Shown: positions 55,654 through 63,402 of the stretch, piece after piece
Position numbering within the stretch: position 1 is the first letter of the stretch
Layout of the letters: each line of letters starts with the position of its first letter
NCBI GenBank assembly: GCA_020851735.1
Contig: JADZCD010000062.1
Span: forward strand, 124,001 to 188,000
Reading direction: 5' to 3'
DNA from: Phycisphaeraceae bacterium
GTDB taxonomy: Bacteria > Planctomycetota > Phycisphaerae > Phycisphaerales > Phycisphaeraceae
Length of the DNA stretch: 64,000 nt
Made by a program: the position numbers and the translations under genes
Notes under the pieces: model-generated
What the model saw: the letters and a program-made list of their open reading frames with translations, nothing else
Database searches by the model: none
Told to the model about the DNA's origin: nothing

Positions 55654-57714
55654 ATGCCCCAGTACACCACCACAGACATCCGCAATATCTCTCTTGTCGG
55701 CCACGGAGGGTCGGGCAAGACCAGTCTGGCCGAGGCTTTATTGCTTCATGCCGGCTCGATTCACCAGTTGGGACAAGTGGAAAAAGGCAATACCGTCAGC
55801 GACAACACCGATGAGGAAAAAGCTCATCTGCACAGCTTGTTCTCCTCGGTCCTGAACCTCAATTACCAGGGCAAGCGCATCAACCTGATCGACACGCCCG
55901 GCTTCGCCGATTTCCAGGGCCAGGCCCTGGCGAGTCTGGCGGCTGTGGAAACCGCCGCGGTGGTGATCTCCGCCAGTGCCGGCATCGAGCAGATGGCCCG
56001 GCGCATGATGCAGCGGGCTAAGGAACTTAACCTCTGCCGGATGATCATCATCAACAAGATGGACGCGGAAAACGTGGACTTAGAGAGCTTAGTCGAACAG
56101 ATCCGCGAAGCCTTCGGACGCGAGTGCCTGCCGGTGAATCTGCCCGCCCAGGGGCGCACGGCCGTGATCGATTGCTTTACCCAGAATCAGGGCGATTCGG
56201 ACTTAGGCCCCGTGGCCGACGCCCACACCCAGATCATCGACCAGATCGTGGAAGTCGACGAAGACCTGATGGCCTTGTACTTAGAGCAGGGCGAAGTCAA
56301 ACCCGAGCAACTGCACCAGCCGTTTGAAAAAGCCCTGCGCGAGGGCCACCTGGTGCCGATCTGCTTTGTCAGCGCCCGCCACCACACCAGCCACGATAAA
56401 TCCATCGGGCTCGAGGAACTTCTCGAAGCGTTCGTGCGGCTGTGCCCCAATCCGCTGGAGGGCAATATTCCGACGTTCTCCAAAGGCACGGGCGACGCCA
56501 AGCAGGCGGTGCCGGTGGCGCCCGACCCGGCCAAGCCGGTGGTCGCCCACGTGTTTAAGGTCGTCAACGACCGCTTCGGCAAGATGGGCGTGTTCCGCAT
56601 CCATCAGGGCACGATCAAGAAGGACACGCAGCTTTACGTGGGCGCCAATCGCAAGCCCACCCGCATCGCCCACCTGTACACCATGCAGGGCGGCCAGCAC
56701 ACGGAATTGGACACGGGCATCGCCGGGGACATCTGCGCGGTGATCAAGGTCGAGGAAGTCCATTACGACGCGATCCTGCACGAGGATGCCGCCTTAGGCG
56801 ACCTGCACTTTGACCGCATCAAGTTCCCCGAGCCGATGTACGGCCTGGCGATCGAATCCAAGAAACGCGGCGACGAGCAGAAGATCGGCGACGCCATGAC
56901 CAAGCTGGTGGACGAGGACCCGACCTTCCGCGTCAAGCGCGACAGCATCACCCACGAAACGGTGATCCATGGCCTAGGCGAACTGCACCTGCGCGTGGTG
57001 CTCGAGAAGCTCAAGGGCCGGTACGGCATCGAAGTGGACACCCGCCCGCCCAAGATCGCCTATCGCGAGACGATCAGCATCAAGGCCGAGGGGCACCACC
57101 GGCACAAGAAACAGACCGGCGGGGCCGGGCAGTTCGGCGAGGTGTATCTGCGCGTGGAACCGCTGGAACGCGGGTCGGGCTTTGAATTCGTGGACGACAC
57201 CTTCGGCGGATCGATTCCCAACCAGTTCATCCCCGCGGTGGAAAAGGGCGTGCGCCAGGTGCTGGACCTGGGCGCCATCGCCGGGTATCCGCTGCAGGAC
57301 GTGCGGGTGAGCGTGTACGACGGCAAATACCACCCGGTGGACTCCAAGGAAGTGGCGTTCGTCACGGCCGGCAAGCGGGCGTTTATCGACGCCATCCAGA
57401 AGGCCAAGCCCGTGCTGCTCGAGCCCTGCGTGAAGATCGAGGTGACCGTGCCCAATCAATACATGGGCGACATCACCGGCGACCTGTCCGGCAAGCGCGG
57501 GCGCATCCAGGGCACGGACATGATCGGGCACGACACCTCGGTGATTAAAGCCCTCGTGCCGCTGGCGGAAGTGAGCAACTATCAGAACCAGCTTAAGAGC
57601 GTGACCGGCGGGCAGGGCTCGTACAACATGGAGTTCAGCCACTACGATCCGGTGCCGGGCATGATCCAGCAGCAGATCATGGCCCAGTACAAGCCGAAGG
57701 TCGAAGAGGATTAA
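55654..57714 (+). CDS. Elongation factor G-like GTPase (EF-G2 type)
   Basis: Translational GTPase of 686 residues with the EF-G domain order. G1 is GHGGSGKTSLAEALL, where classical EF-G has GHVDAGKTT; this GGSGKT form marks the EF-G-like paralogue (FusA2 type). G3 is DTPGFADFQ, G4 NKMD. Domains III-V follow, with GLGELHLRVVLEKLKGRYG and the C-terminal PNQYMGDITGDLSGKRGRI. ATG 55654 has GGGAG 8 bases upstream. It is probably not the main elongation factor; the paralogue's role is not settled. Confidence 0.9.
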   Translation: MPQYTTTDIRNISLVGHGGSGKTSLAEALLLHAGSIHQLGQVEKGNTVSDNTDEEKAHLHSLFSSVLNLNYQGKRINLIDTPGFADFQGQALASLAAVETAAVVISASAGIEQMARRMMQRAKELNLCRMIIINKMDAENVDLESLVEQIREAFGRECLPVNLPAQGRTAVIDCFTQNQGDSDLGPVADAHTQIIDQIVEVDEDLMALYLEQGEVKPEQLHQPFEKALREGHLVPICFVSARHHTSHDKSIGLEELLEAFVRLCPNPLEGNIPTFSKGTGDAKQAVPVAPDPAKPVVAHVFKVVNDRFGKMGVFRIHQGTIKKDTQLYVGANRKPTRIAHLYTMQGGQHTELDTGIAGDICAVIKVEEVHYDAILHEDAALGDLHFDRIKFPEPMYGLAIESKKRGDEQKIGDAMTKLVDEDPTFRVKRDSITHETVIHGLGELHLRVVLEKLKGRYGIEVDTRPPKIAYRETISIKAEGHHRHKKQTGGAGQFGEVYLRVEPLERGSGFEFVDDTFGGSIPNQFIPAVEKGVRQVLDLGAIAGYPLQDVRVSVYDGKYHPVDSKEVAFVTAGKRAFIDAIQKAKPVLLEPCVKIEVTVPNQYMGDITGDLSGKRGRIQGTDMIGHDTSVIKALVPLAEVSNYQNQLKSVTGGQGSYNMEFSHYDPVPGMIQQQIMAQYKPKVEED

Positions 57715-57718
57715 TGGG

Positions 57719-57752
57719 CGAGGGATTGGGGATTAGGGGTTGGGGATTGGGG
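57719..57752. repeat. Family D run after the EF-G-like gene
   Basis: GGGATTGGGGATTAGGGG and TTGGGGATTGGGG units directly after the stop codon. Confidence 0.6.
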
Positions 57753-57780
57753 ACGAACACAGGCTGAAAGGGTGGTGGGT

Positions 57781-58056
57781 ATGGATTGGCGATTTTTCCA
57801 TGAGCCGACGTTTTACGCTTGCCTGGTGGCGAGCATCGCGGCCATGTATCCGCGGGCGATGTACATCATTCGCAAACGTCGCGCCGGCCTGACCGGCCAG
57901 CAGATTAAGCCGACCATCTCTGAGCAGGCGTGCCTGCTGATCCCCGCGGCCTGCGTGGTTTTCGCTCTCTTCGGATTAGCCAGCGTGGGCGCGGCGTTGC
58001 TGCTGGCGATGATCGCGGTGGCGGCGCTGATCGCCTGGGTGTTCCTGCTGGATTAG
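57781..58056 (+). CDS. Small membrane protein, unknown
   Basis: A 91-residue protein with a short N-terminal segment (MDWRFFHEPTFYACLVASIA), a basic stretch MYIIRKRRAGLTGQQIKP and two hydrophobic spans (ACLLIPAACVVFALFGLASV and ALLLAMIAVAALIAWVFLLD). ATG 57781 is preferred to GTG 57772. It lies 53 bases before the arfB gene and may be co-transcribed with it. No family recognised. Confidence 0.6.
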   Translation: MDWRFFHEPTFYACLVASIAAMYPRAMYIIRKRRAGLTGQQIKPTISEQACLLIPAACVVFALFGLASVGAALLLAMIAVAALIAWVFLLD

Positions 58057-58109
58057 GGCCCGCTGTGCCCCAAGCACCGCGCCGGCCGGGCCGCTCCAGG
58101 AGTAAACGG

Positions 58110-58538
58110 ATGCAGCTGATTCCTGGAGTCAATCTGCCCGACGACGCCCTGGAGTTTTCGTTTATCCGCAGTTCCGGGCCGGGGGGGCAGAACGTCAACA
58201 AATTGGCGACCAAAACACGCTTGCGCGTGAAGCTGGCCGCGCTCGAAAGCGCCCTGCCGCCGGGGGCCCTGGCGCGTCTGCGGCGGCTGGCCGGGCCCGG
58301 ACGCCTGGGCGCCGACGGCGGGGAACTGATCCTCACCGCCGAGGAGTCCCGTTCGCAGGGCGCCAATCGGCAGGCGTGCCTGGACAAGCTGGCGGAATTG
58401 TTGCAGGCCGCCTGGCGCCCGCCGAAACACCGTCGCCCGACGCGCCCCACGCATGGATCGCAACAGCGCCGGCTGAAATCCAAACAGAAAAAGTCCGCCG
58501 CCAAAAAACTGCGCCGCTCCGGCCCGATCGATGAGTAA
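58110..58538 (+). CDS. arfB: Alternative ribosome-rescue factor, RF-1 domain peptidyl-tRNA hydrolase
   Basis: ArfB/YaeJ-like protein of 142 residues that releases stalled peptides without a stop codon. The GGQ motif is in RSSGPGGQNVNKLATKTRLR (GGQ at residues 25-27). ELILTAEESRSQGANRQACL is typical of the domain. The basic C-terminal tail (RPTRPTHGSQQRRLKSKQKK) would enter the empty mRNA channel. There is no codon-recognition domain, so it is not a normal release factor. AGGAG lies 7 bases upstream of the ATG. Confidence 0.92.
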   Translation: MQLIPGVNLPDDALEFSFIRSSGPGGQNVNKLATKTRLRVKLAALESALPPGALARLRRLAGPGRLGADGGELILTAEESRSQGANRQACLDKLAELLQAAWRPPKHRRPTRPTHGSQQRRLKSKQKKSAAKKLRRSGPIDE

Positions 58539-58687
58539 GACGCGGGAACCACCGCGCCGGCGCCAAGTCCGCGCCGAATGCCGTCCTGGAATATTGAACT
58601 TGTCGCGCTGATGTTCGTTGTTTATTTTCGCAGCCTGCCTTCCGCCACGGACCCTCCGCTTTCCTAGAATGGCCCTGGAGAAATGCC

Positions 58688-60088
58688 ATGCCTACCAAGT
58701 CCAGAGGAGTTGCCGCGCCGGCCGTTGACCTTCAACCCGTGGCGGCGGTCAATCTCGCCCCGGCCCTCGGCCAATGCCGCGCCGCGGCCGCGTGCCTGGG
58801 ACCGTCGCTGCCGCGGGCGATCCTTCTGACGCACGCGGCGGACTTTGACGTCGACCCCTACATCAACATGTTCTTTTTCCCCACCGACACGCTCAAAATC
58901 GCCCTGCTCGACGAACAGGCCCACGTGGTCTGGCAAAAGGACTTGGGGCGCGGCGTGGTGCCGGGCATGTGGTTCTGCCCGGTGTATCCCTTCGACCTCG
59001 ACGGCGACGGCGTGGATGAAATCTACTACGTGGACAACGTCGATCCGCAGCACCCCTTGAGCCTGGACAACTACCGCCTGACGCGCCTGGACGGCCTGTC
59101 GGGCCAGGTCACCGGCCAATGGCCTTGGCCGCGCCGCGGCAGCCTGGATCGCGGGCTGAGCCAGAGCTATCGCAATTTCATCCTCGGCGGCTACGTGCGC
59201 GGGCAGCGCGTGCTCGTCACCGCGCAAGGCACCTACACCGACATGTACCTGCAGGGCTGGAACCCCGACCTGACCCCGCGCTGGGAAATCAATATCCCCG
59301 TCGACAGCCCCGGAGCACGCGGCAGCCACATGTGCCCCGTCCTGGACCTCGACGGCGACGGCGTGGACGAACTGCTCTGGGGCGAACGCTGCCTGAGCCT
59401 CGCTGACGGCAGGGAAAAATGGTGTGCCGACCGCGACACCTATCGCGGACACTCCGACGTCATTCAGCCGATCTTCGACGAAGAAAGCAGCCGCTGGTTC
59501 GTATACGCCATCCGCGAGTCCGCCTATGACGTCGCCCCGCGCGTGGCTCTCTATGACGACCAGGGCCGACGAATCTGGGGCCAAGTCGACAAGGGCCACA
59601 TGGACATGGGCTGGACCGCCCGGCTGGACGATGGCCGCCGCCTGGTCATGGCCATCCGCATCAGCGGCAAAACCTGCGGGCCCGACGGGCGATTTCATTC
59701 CGATCGCGAGGAATTCCTCTTCGACGCCCGCACCGGCGCGCCGGCCACGCTGCCTTTTGACCTCTATCAAACCATGCCGGTGGACTTGAACGGCGACGGC
59801 GGCCACGAATTCGTGCGCGGCATTCCCGGCGCCAACGGCCAAGTCATCGACCGTCACGGCCAAGCCTTAGGCTCCGTGGACGGCACGGTGCCGCTGGTCG
59901 GAAAATTCCTCCATCGTCCCGGCGAACAGATTCTCAGCTACCGCAAGGACGGGCTGATCCGCTTCTGGGCGGACCGCCGCGCCCAGGACAGTCCCGCCGC
60001 CCAACGCCGATATGCCCACCCATTCTACGCCCACAATCTGCGGGCGGGCATCTCCGGGTCGAACTACGCCGTCGTCGCGGGCGTCTAG
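58688..60088 (+). CDS. FG-GAP-like beta-propeller protein, function unknown
   Basis: A 466-residue protein with repeated Ca2+-loop-like motifs: FDLDGDGVDEIYYVDN (about 101-116), LDLDGDGVDELLWGER (about 220-235) and VDLNGDGGHEFVRG (about 361-374). Each is followed by strands as in FG-GAP or rhamnogalacturonan-lyase type propellers. No signal peptide is seen (N-terminus MPTKSRGVAAPAVDL), so it may be cytoplasmic. Catalytic residues cannot be assigned. TAGAAT at about 58664-58669 could be a -10 element. Confidence 0.7.
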   Translation: MPTKSRGVAAPAVDLQPVAAVNLAPALGQCRAAAACLGPSLPRAILLTHAADFDVDPYINMFFFPTDTLKIALLDEQAHVVWQKDLGRGVVPGMWFCPVYPFDLDGDGVDEIYYVDNVDPQHPLSLDNYRLTRLDGLSGQVTGQWPWPRRGSLDRGLSQSYRNFILGGYVRGQRVLVTAQGTYTDMYLQGWNPDLTPRWEINIPVDSPGARGSHMCPVLDLDGDGVDELLWGERCLSLADGREKWCADRDTYRGHSDVIQPIFDEESSRWFVYAIRESAYDVAPRVALYDDQGRRIWGQVDKGHMDMGWTARLDDGRRLVMAIRISGKTCGPDGRFHSDREEFLFDARTGAPATLPFDLYQTMPVDLNGDGGHEFVRGIPGANGQVIDRHGQALGSVDGTVPLVGKFLHRPGEQILSYRKDGLIRFWADRRAQDSPAAQRRYAHPFYAHNLRAGISGSNYAVVAGV

Positions 60089-60093
60089 ACCAT

Positions 60094-60124
60094 GAAAAAC
60101 CGCCAATCGCGTCAAGGGTTTTTC
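60094..60124 (+). terminator. Hairpin after the propeller gene
   Basis: Perfect 8-bp stem GAAAAACC (60094-60101) and GGTTTTTC (60117-60124) with a 15-base loop, 6 bases past the stop codon; the T run is inside the stem. Confidence 0.4.
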
Positions 60125-60237
60125 GCTTGCGCGATCCGGCTTGGGAACATGGGGCTCGTTCCTTTTTTCTGGTCACGCGGCTTGGGCGGCGTTGATCTTG
60201 TTTGCCGCCTTCGCTCCCCATGGGTATGGTGCCGGGC

Positions 60238-61698
60238 ATGTCCCTGCATTTAACCGGCACACTCTGGCACATGCTCGACGATCAATCCCTGGACGCCATC
60301 GCTGACGCCGCCCTGCGCCTGCTGACCAAAAGCGGCGCGCGCATCGAGCATAATTCCATGCTCGCCAGGCTCGAGGCCGCCGGTTGCCACGTCGATCGCT
60401 CCGCCCAGCGCTGCTATTTTTCCGAGAAACTGCTCACCGACGCGGTAACCGCCTTTAGCCCAAAGGACAATCGCTCTTCCGCCACCGTGCCCGGTCATTG
60501 GCATCGCAACCTGCGTCTGCGGCAGACCGGCTCGCACCCTCACCTCCTGGAGTGGCCGCACTGCCGACGCCGGCTGGCTACCGCCCAGGACGTGCGTGAC
60601 ATGGTGAAGCTCGCCCACGTAGCCGATGATTTCGACACCGTCGGCCAGGCCTTAACCTGCGCCCAAATCGCCCCCGCCGTGGAGCCGATCTGGAACGCGG
60701 TGACGAGGATGGAACTGACCAACAAACCCTTAAGCGGCGGCGAAGTGCTCTATCCGCAGACGGTGCCCTACCTGGCGGAACTCGAGCGCATCTACGGCGG
60801 GGGGAAAAAAGTCTACCTGATGGCCAACTGCGATTTTGCGATCGCGCCTTTGATCTTTAGCGCGCGCGCGGTGGGCTGCATGATCGAAAAAAGCCGCTGC
60901 GGCGTCAGCCACGCCCCCGGCACCATGCCGATCAGCGGCATGTCCGCCCCGGTGACGATCGCGGGCACAGCCGCGATCGCCACGGCCGAGCTCCTGGCCG
61001 GGTGGGCGATGTATTTCCTGCTGGACCCTGCCTTGGAAACCGGGGGCGCCGTGTGCAGCGGCGCGCTGGATATGCGCACGTCCCAGGCCTGCTTCGGCTC
61101 GCCCCAGGCGCTCCTGCAGAACATCGCCACGGTGGAAGTGTGTCGACGGAAATTCGGCATGATGGTCTGGCCGGCCGTGAACTACGCGGATGGCAAGACT
61201 CCGGGCATTCGCACCACCTATGAAAAAATGCTGCCTCTGATCGCCGCGCCGATGATCGGGTACGGCAACTTGATGAGCGACGGCCTGTTGTCCGCCGGCC
61301 AGGATTATTGCCCCGTGCAGCACCTCCTGGAGCTTGATTTCCTGCGCGGCCTCGGCCGCTTCTGCGATGGTTTTGAAGTCAACGCCCAAACGCTGGCGGT
61401 GGAGTTGATGGAACAGGTGATCCGCGGCCAACACGATGGATTCCTCGAAACCGACCACACCATGGCCCACTTCCGCGCGGAGCAGTGGTATCCCAAGTGG
61501 CTGGAACACAGCGCCTGGGCCGGCGACGCCGTCGAGCAGGAAGCGGAAGCCAAACTGCTGGACCGCATGGCCGCCTACTGCCGCGAGGCGATCGCCAAGT
61601 ACGAGCCGCCTAAGGTCGATCAGGAAAAACTGGGGGCGGCTAAGGAATTGCTCAAGCGTGCGGAAGTGGAACTAAAAGACGTGGCCGCCAAGCGCTAA
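60238..61698 (+). CDS. Trimethylamine methyltransferase (MttB) family protein, non-pyrrolysine
   Basis: TIM-barrel corrinoid methyltransferase family member of about 486 residues. The N-terminus LHLTGTLWHMLDDQSLDAIA is followed by LLTKSGARIEHNSMLARLEA, the usual MttB opening. AGTAAIATAELLAGWAMYFL and SGALDMRTSQACFGSPQALL fill the region where true MttB has its in-frame UAG; there is no UAG here, so the substrate is probably another quaternary amine, as in MtgB-type enzymes. No corrinoid protein gene is adjacent. ATG 60238 was chosen; 60220 is an alternative. Confidence 0.85.
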   Translation: MSLHLTGTLWHMLDDQSLDAIADAALRLLTKSGARIEHNSMLARLEAAGCHVDRSAQRCYFSEKLLTDAVTAFSPKDNRSSATVPGHWHRNLRLRQTGSHPHLLEWPHCRRRLATAQDVRDMVKLAHVADDFDTVGQALTCAQIAPAVEPIWNAVTRMELTNKPLSGGEVLYPQTVPYLAELERIYGGGKKVYLMANCDFAIAPLIFSARAVGCMIEKSRCGVSHAPGTMPISGMSAPVTIAGTAAIATAELLAGWAMYFLLDPALETGGAVCSGALDMRTSQACFGSPQALLQNIATVEVCRRKFGMMVWPAVNYADGKTPGIRTTYEKMLPLIAAPMIGYGNLMSDGLLSAGQDYCPVQHLLELDFLRGLGRFCDGFEVNAQTLAVELMEQVIRGQHDGFLETDHTMAHFRAEQWYPKWLEHSAWAGDAVEQEAEAKLLDRMAAYCREAIAKYEPPKVDQEKLGAAKELLKRAEVELKDVAAKR

Positions 61699-61746
61699 GA
61701 ACGCCCGTGTTGGCAGCCCCAATCGCGTCTTTGTCCACGCGCTGAC

Positions 61747-63183
61747 TCACACCTTGGCCCGCACCCAGGCGCCTTGATAGAAGCGTGCGCCGAAGATCAG
61801 GCAGCGCAGCACGATTTCCCCGCACAGACCGTACCAGACGCCGGTGATACCCCAGCCCAGATAAATGCCCATCACGTACGCGGCCGGCAAACGCAGCACA
61901 AACGTGGAGAAATAGGTAAGGATCATCGCCGCCCGCGTGTCGCCTGCCCCGCGCAGGCTGAAGGAAAACACCATCGCTGAGCCGAAGAAAAACTGCACCC
62001 ACCCGGTGATGCGCAGAAGTTGCGGGCTAAGTTCCAGAAAGGGAGCCGCATCCGTGATCAAGCCCACCAGGTGCTGCGGCACCGTCACAAACACCACGCC
62101 CAGGCAGGCCATGAATCCCGCGCCCAACGCCCAGCAGAGCAGCGCCGCCTGGCGGGCCCGGCGCGGATCGCCCAGCCCCAGGTATTGCCCAACCAGCGTG
62201 GCCGCGGCAATGCCCATCGCGTAACCGGGCAGATAGCTGACCGCCTCGATGCGCACCGCGATGATGTGCGCGCCCAGCGATGCCGCCCCGGTCATCGCCA
62301 CGATGTGCAAGATCAGAAAATTGCCCGACCATAGGCCCAGCGCCTCAAAAAGATTAGGCAGCCCCACGCGAATCACCCGGCGCATGGTGTGCCAGTGTGG
62401 GCGCAGGCGATGGAGGTAAAGCCGCACGCCGCCCCACCCGCGCAAGAGGACCAGCAAGATGACGGCCGCGCCGGTATACCAGGCGATCATGGTGCCGGTG
62501 GCGACGCCCGCCACGCCGCGCTGCCCCAGGGGCGCGGGAGCGAACACCAGCGTCACCGCCGCGACGATGTTGACGGCGTTGACCAGCACCATCACGAAAA
62601 ACGGCGTGCGCGTGTCGCCCGCCCCGCGCAAGCAGGCCGACCCGACAAACAGCACCGCCGACGCGGGAAACGCCAGGGCCACGATGTGCAGATAGAGCGT
62701 GCAGAGAGTCAGACTGTCGCCCGTAGCGCCGGCCAGTCGGCCAATGGGCCCGGCAATGAAATAAAACAGCACCATATTGCAGACGCCGGCCGCTACCGCC
62801 AGCAGCATCGACTGGGCCGTGGCCGCGTTGGCCAGACGACGATGCCGCCCCCCCACCGCCCGCGACACCAGCGCCGTGGACCCCACGCCCACCGAACCCT
62901 GCAACAGGCCGATCAGCCAGCAAACGTACCCCGCCACGCCCAACGCGTTGGTGGCTGAGACAGCCAACGATTCCGGACGAAGTTTGCCCGCCAGGAAAAT
63001 GTCCACCGTGCCGACCATGAACGCCATCAGCTGTTCCAGGAACGGCCAGATCGCCAGCGTCACCACCTGTTGCGGCAAGGTTAACCCCGCCAGCCGCCCG
63101 GAAAGCTGCGGCTCCAGCATCACCGCGCCCGGAGAGTCCAGCTCCGCTTCGACCATGGGAGTAGGAATATCCGCCTTCTTCAT
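61747..63183 (-). CDS. MATE family efflux transporter
   Basis: Inner-membrane Na+ or H+ driven exporter, 478 residues, twelve spans in two repeats. FLEQLMAFMVGTVDIFLAGK and SVGVGSTALVSRAVGG are typical of the N-half; RVGLPNLFEALGLWSGNFLI and GYAMGIAAATLVGQYLGLGD are typical of the C-half. A soluble N-terminal tail of about 35 residues precedes span 1. ATG 63183 was chosen. Substrate unknown. It is transcribed toward the MttB-like gene. Confidence 0.92.
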   Translation of the reverse strand: MKKADIPTPMVEAELDSPGAVMLEPQLSGRLAGLTLPQQVVTLAIWPFLEQLMAFMVGTVDIFLAGKLRPESLAVSATNALGVAGYVCWLIGLLQGSVGVGSTALVSRAVGGRHRRLANAATAQSMLLAVAAGVCNMVLFYFIAGPIGRLAGATGDSLTLCTLYLHIVALAFPASAVLFVGSACLRGAGDTRTPFFVMVLVNAVNIVAAVTLVFAPAPLGQRGVAGVATGTMIAWYTGAAVILLVLLRGWGGVRLYLHRLRPHWHTMRRVIRVGLPNLFEALGLWSGNFLILHIVAMTGAASLGAHIIAVRIEAVSYLPGYAMGIAAATLVGQYLGLGDPRRARQAALLCWALGAGFMACLGVVFVTVPQHLVGLITDAAPFLELSPQLLRITGWVQFFFGSAMVFSFSLRGAGDTRAAMILTYFSTFVLRLPAAYVMGIYLGWGITGVWYGLCGEIVLRCLIFGARFYQGAWVRAKV

Positions 63184-63223
63184 GACTGGACTCAGACAGA
63201 CCCGCAAAAGAAAAAATGCCTCC

Positions 63224-63299
63224 GGGAATTGGGGGCGCTTCCGGGGGCCGGGGCTTCCGCGAAAACTTCCGGGGGAACTTCCGGGGGCTTCCGGGGGAA
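63224..63299. repeat. Family A array between MATE and amidase genes
   Basis: About six units (CTTCCGGGGG, ACTTCCGGGGGA and variants) in the divergent promoter region. Confidence 0.75.
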
Positions 63300-63402
63300 G
63301 CGAATATCATAGCTGTTTTAGAAAACTCAACATCCCGAGTCTGGCCAAGATCACCTGCGCCGCGTACGATAAACGCCCTTGCCAGCACGCGGAGAACGAC
63401 GC

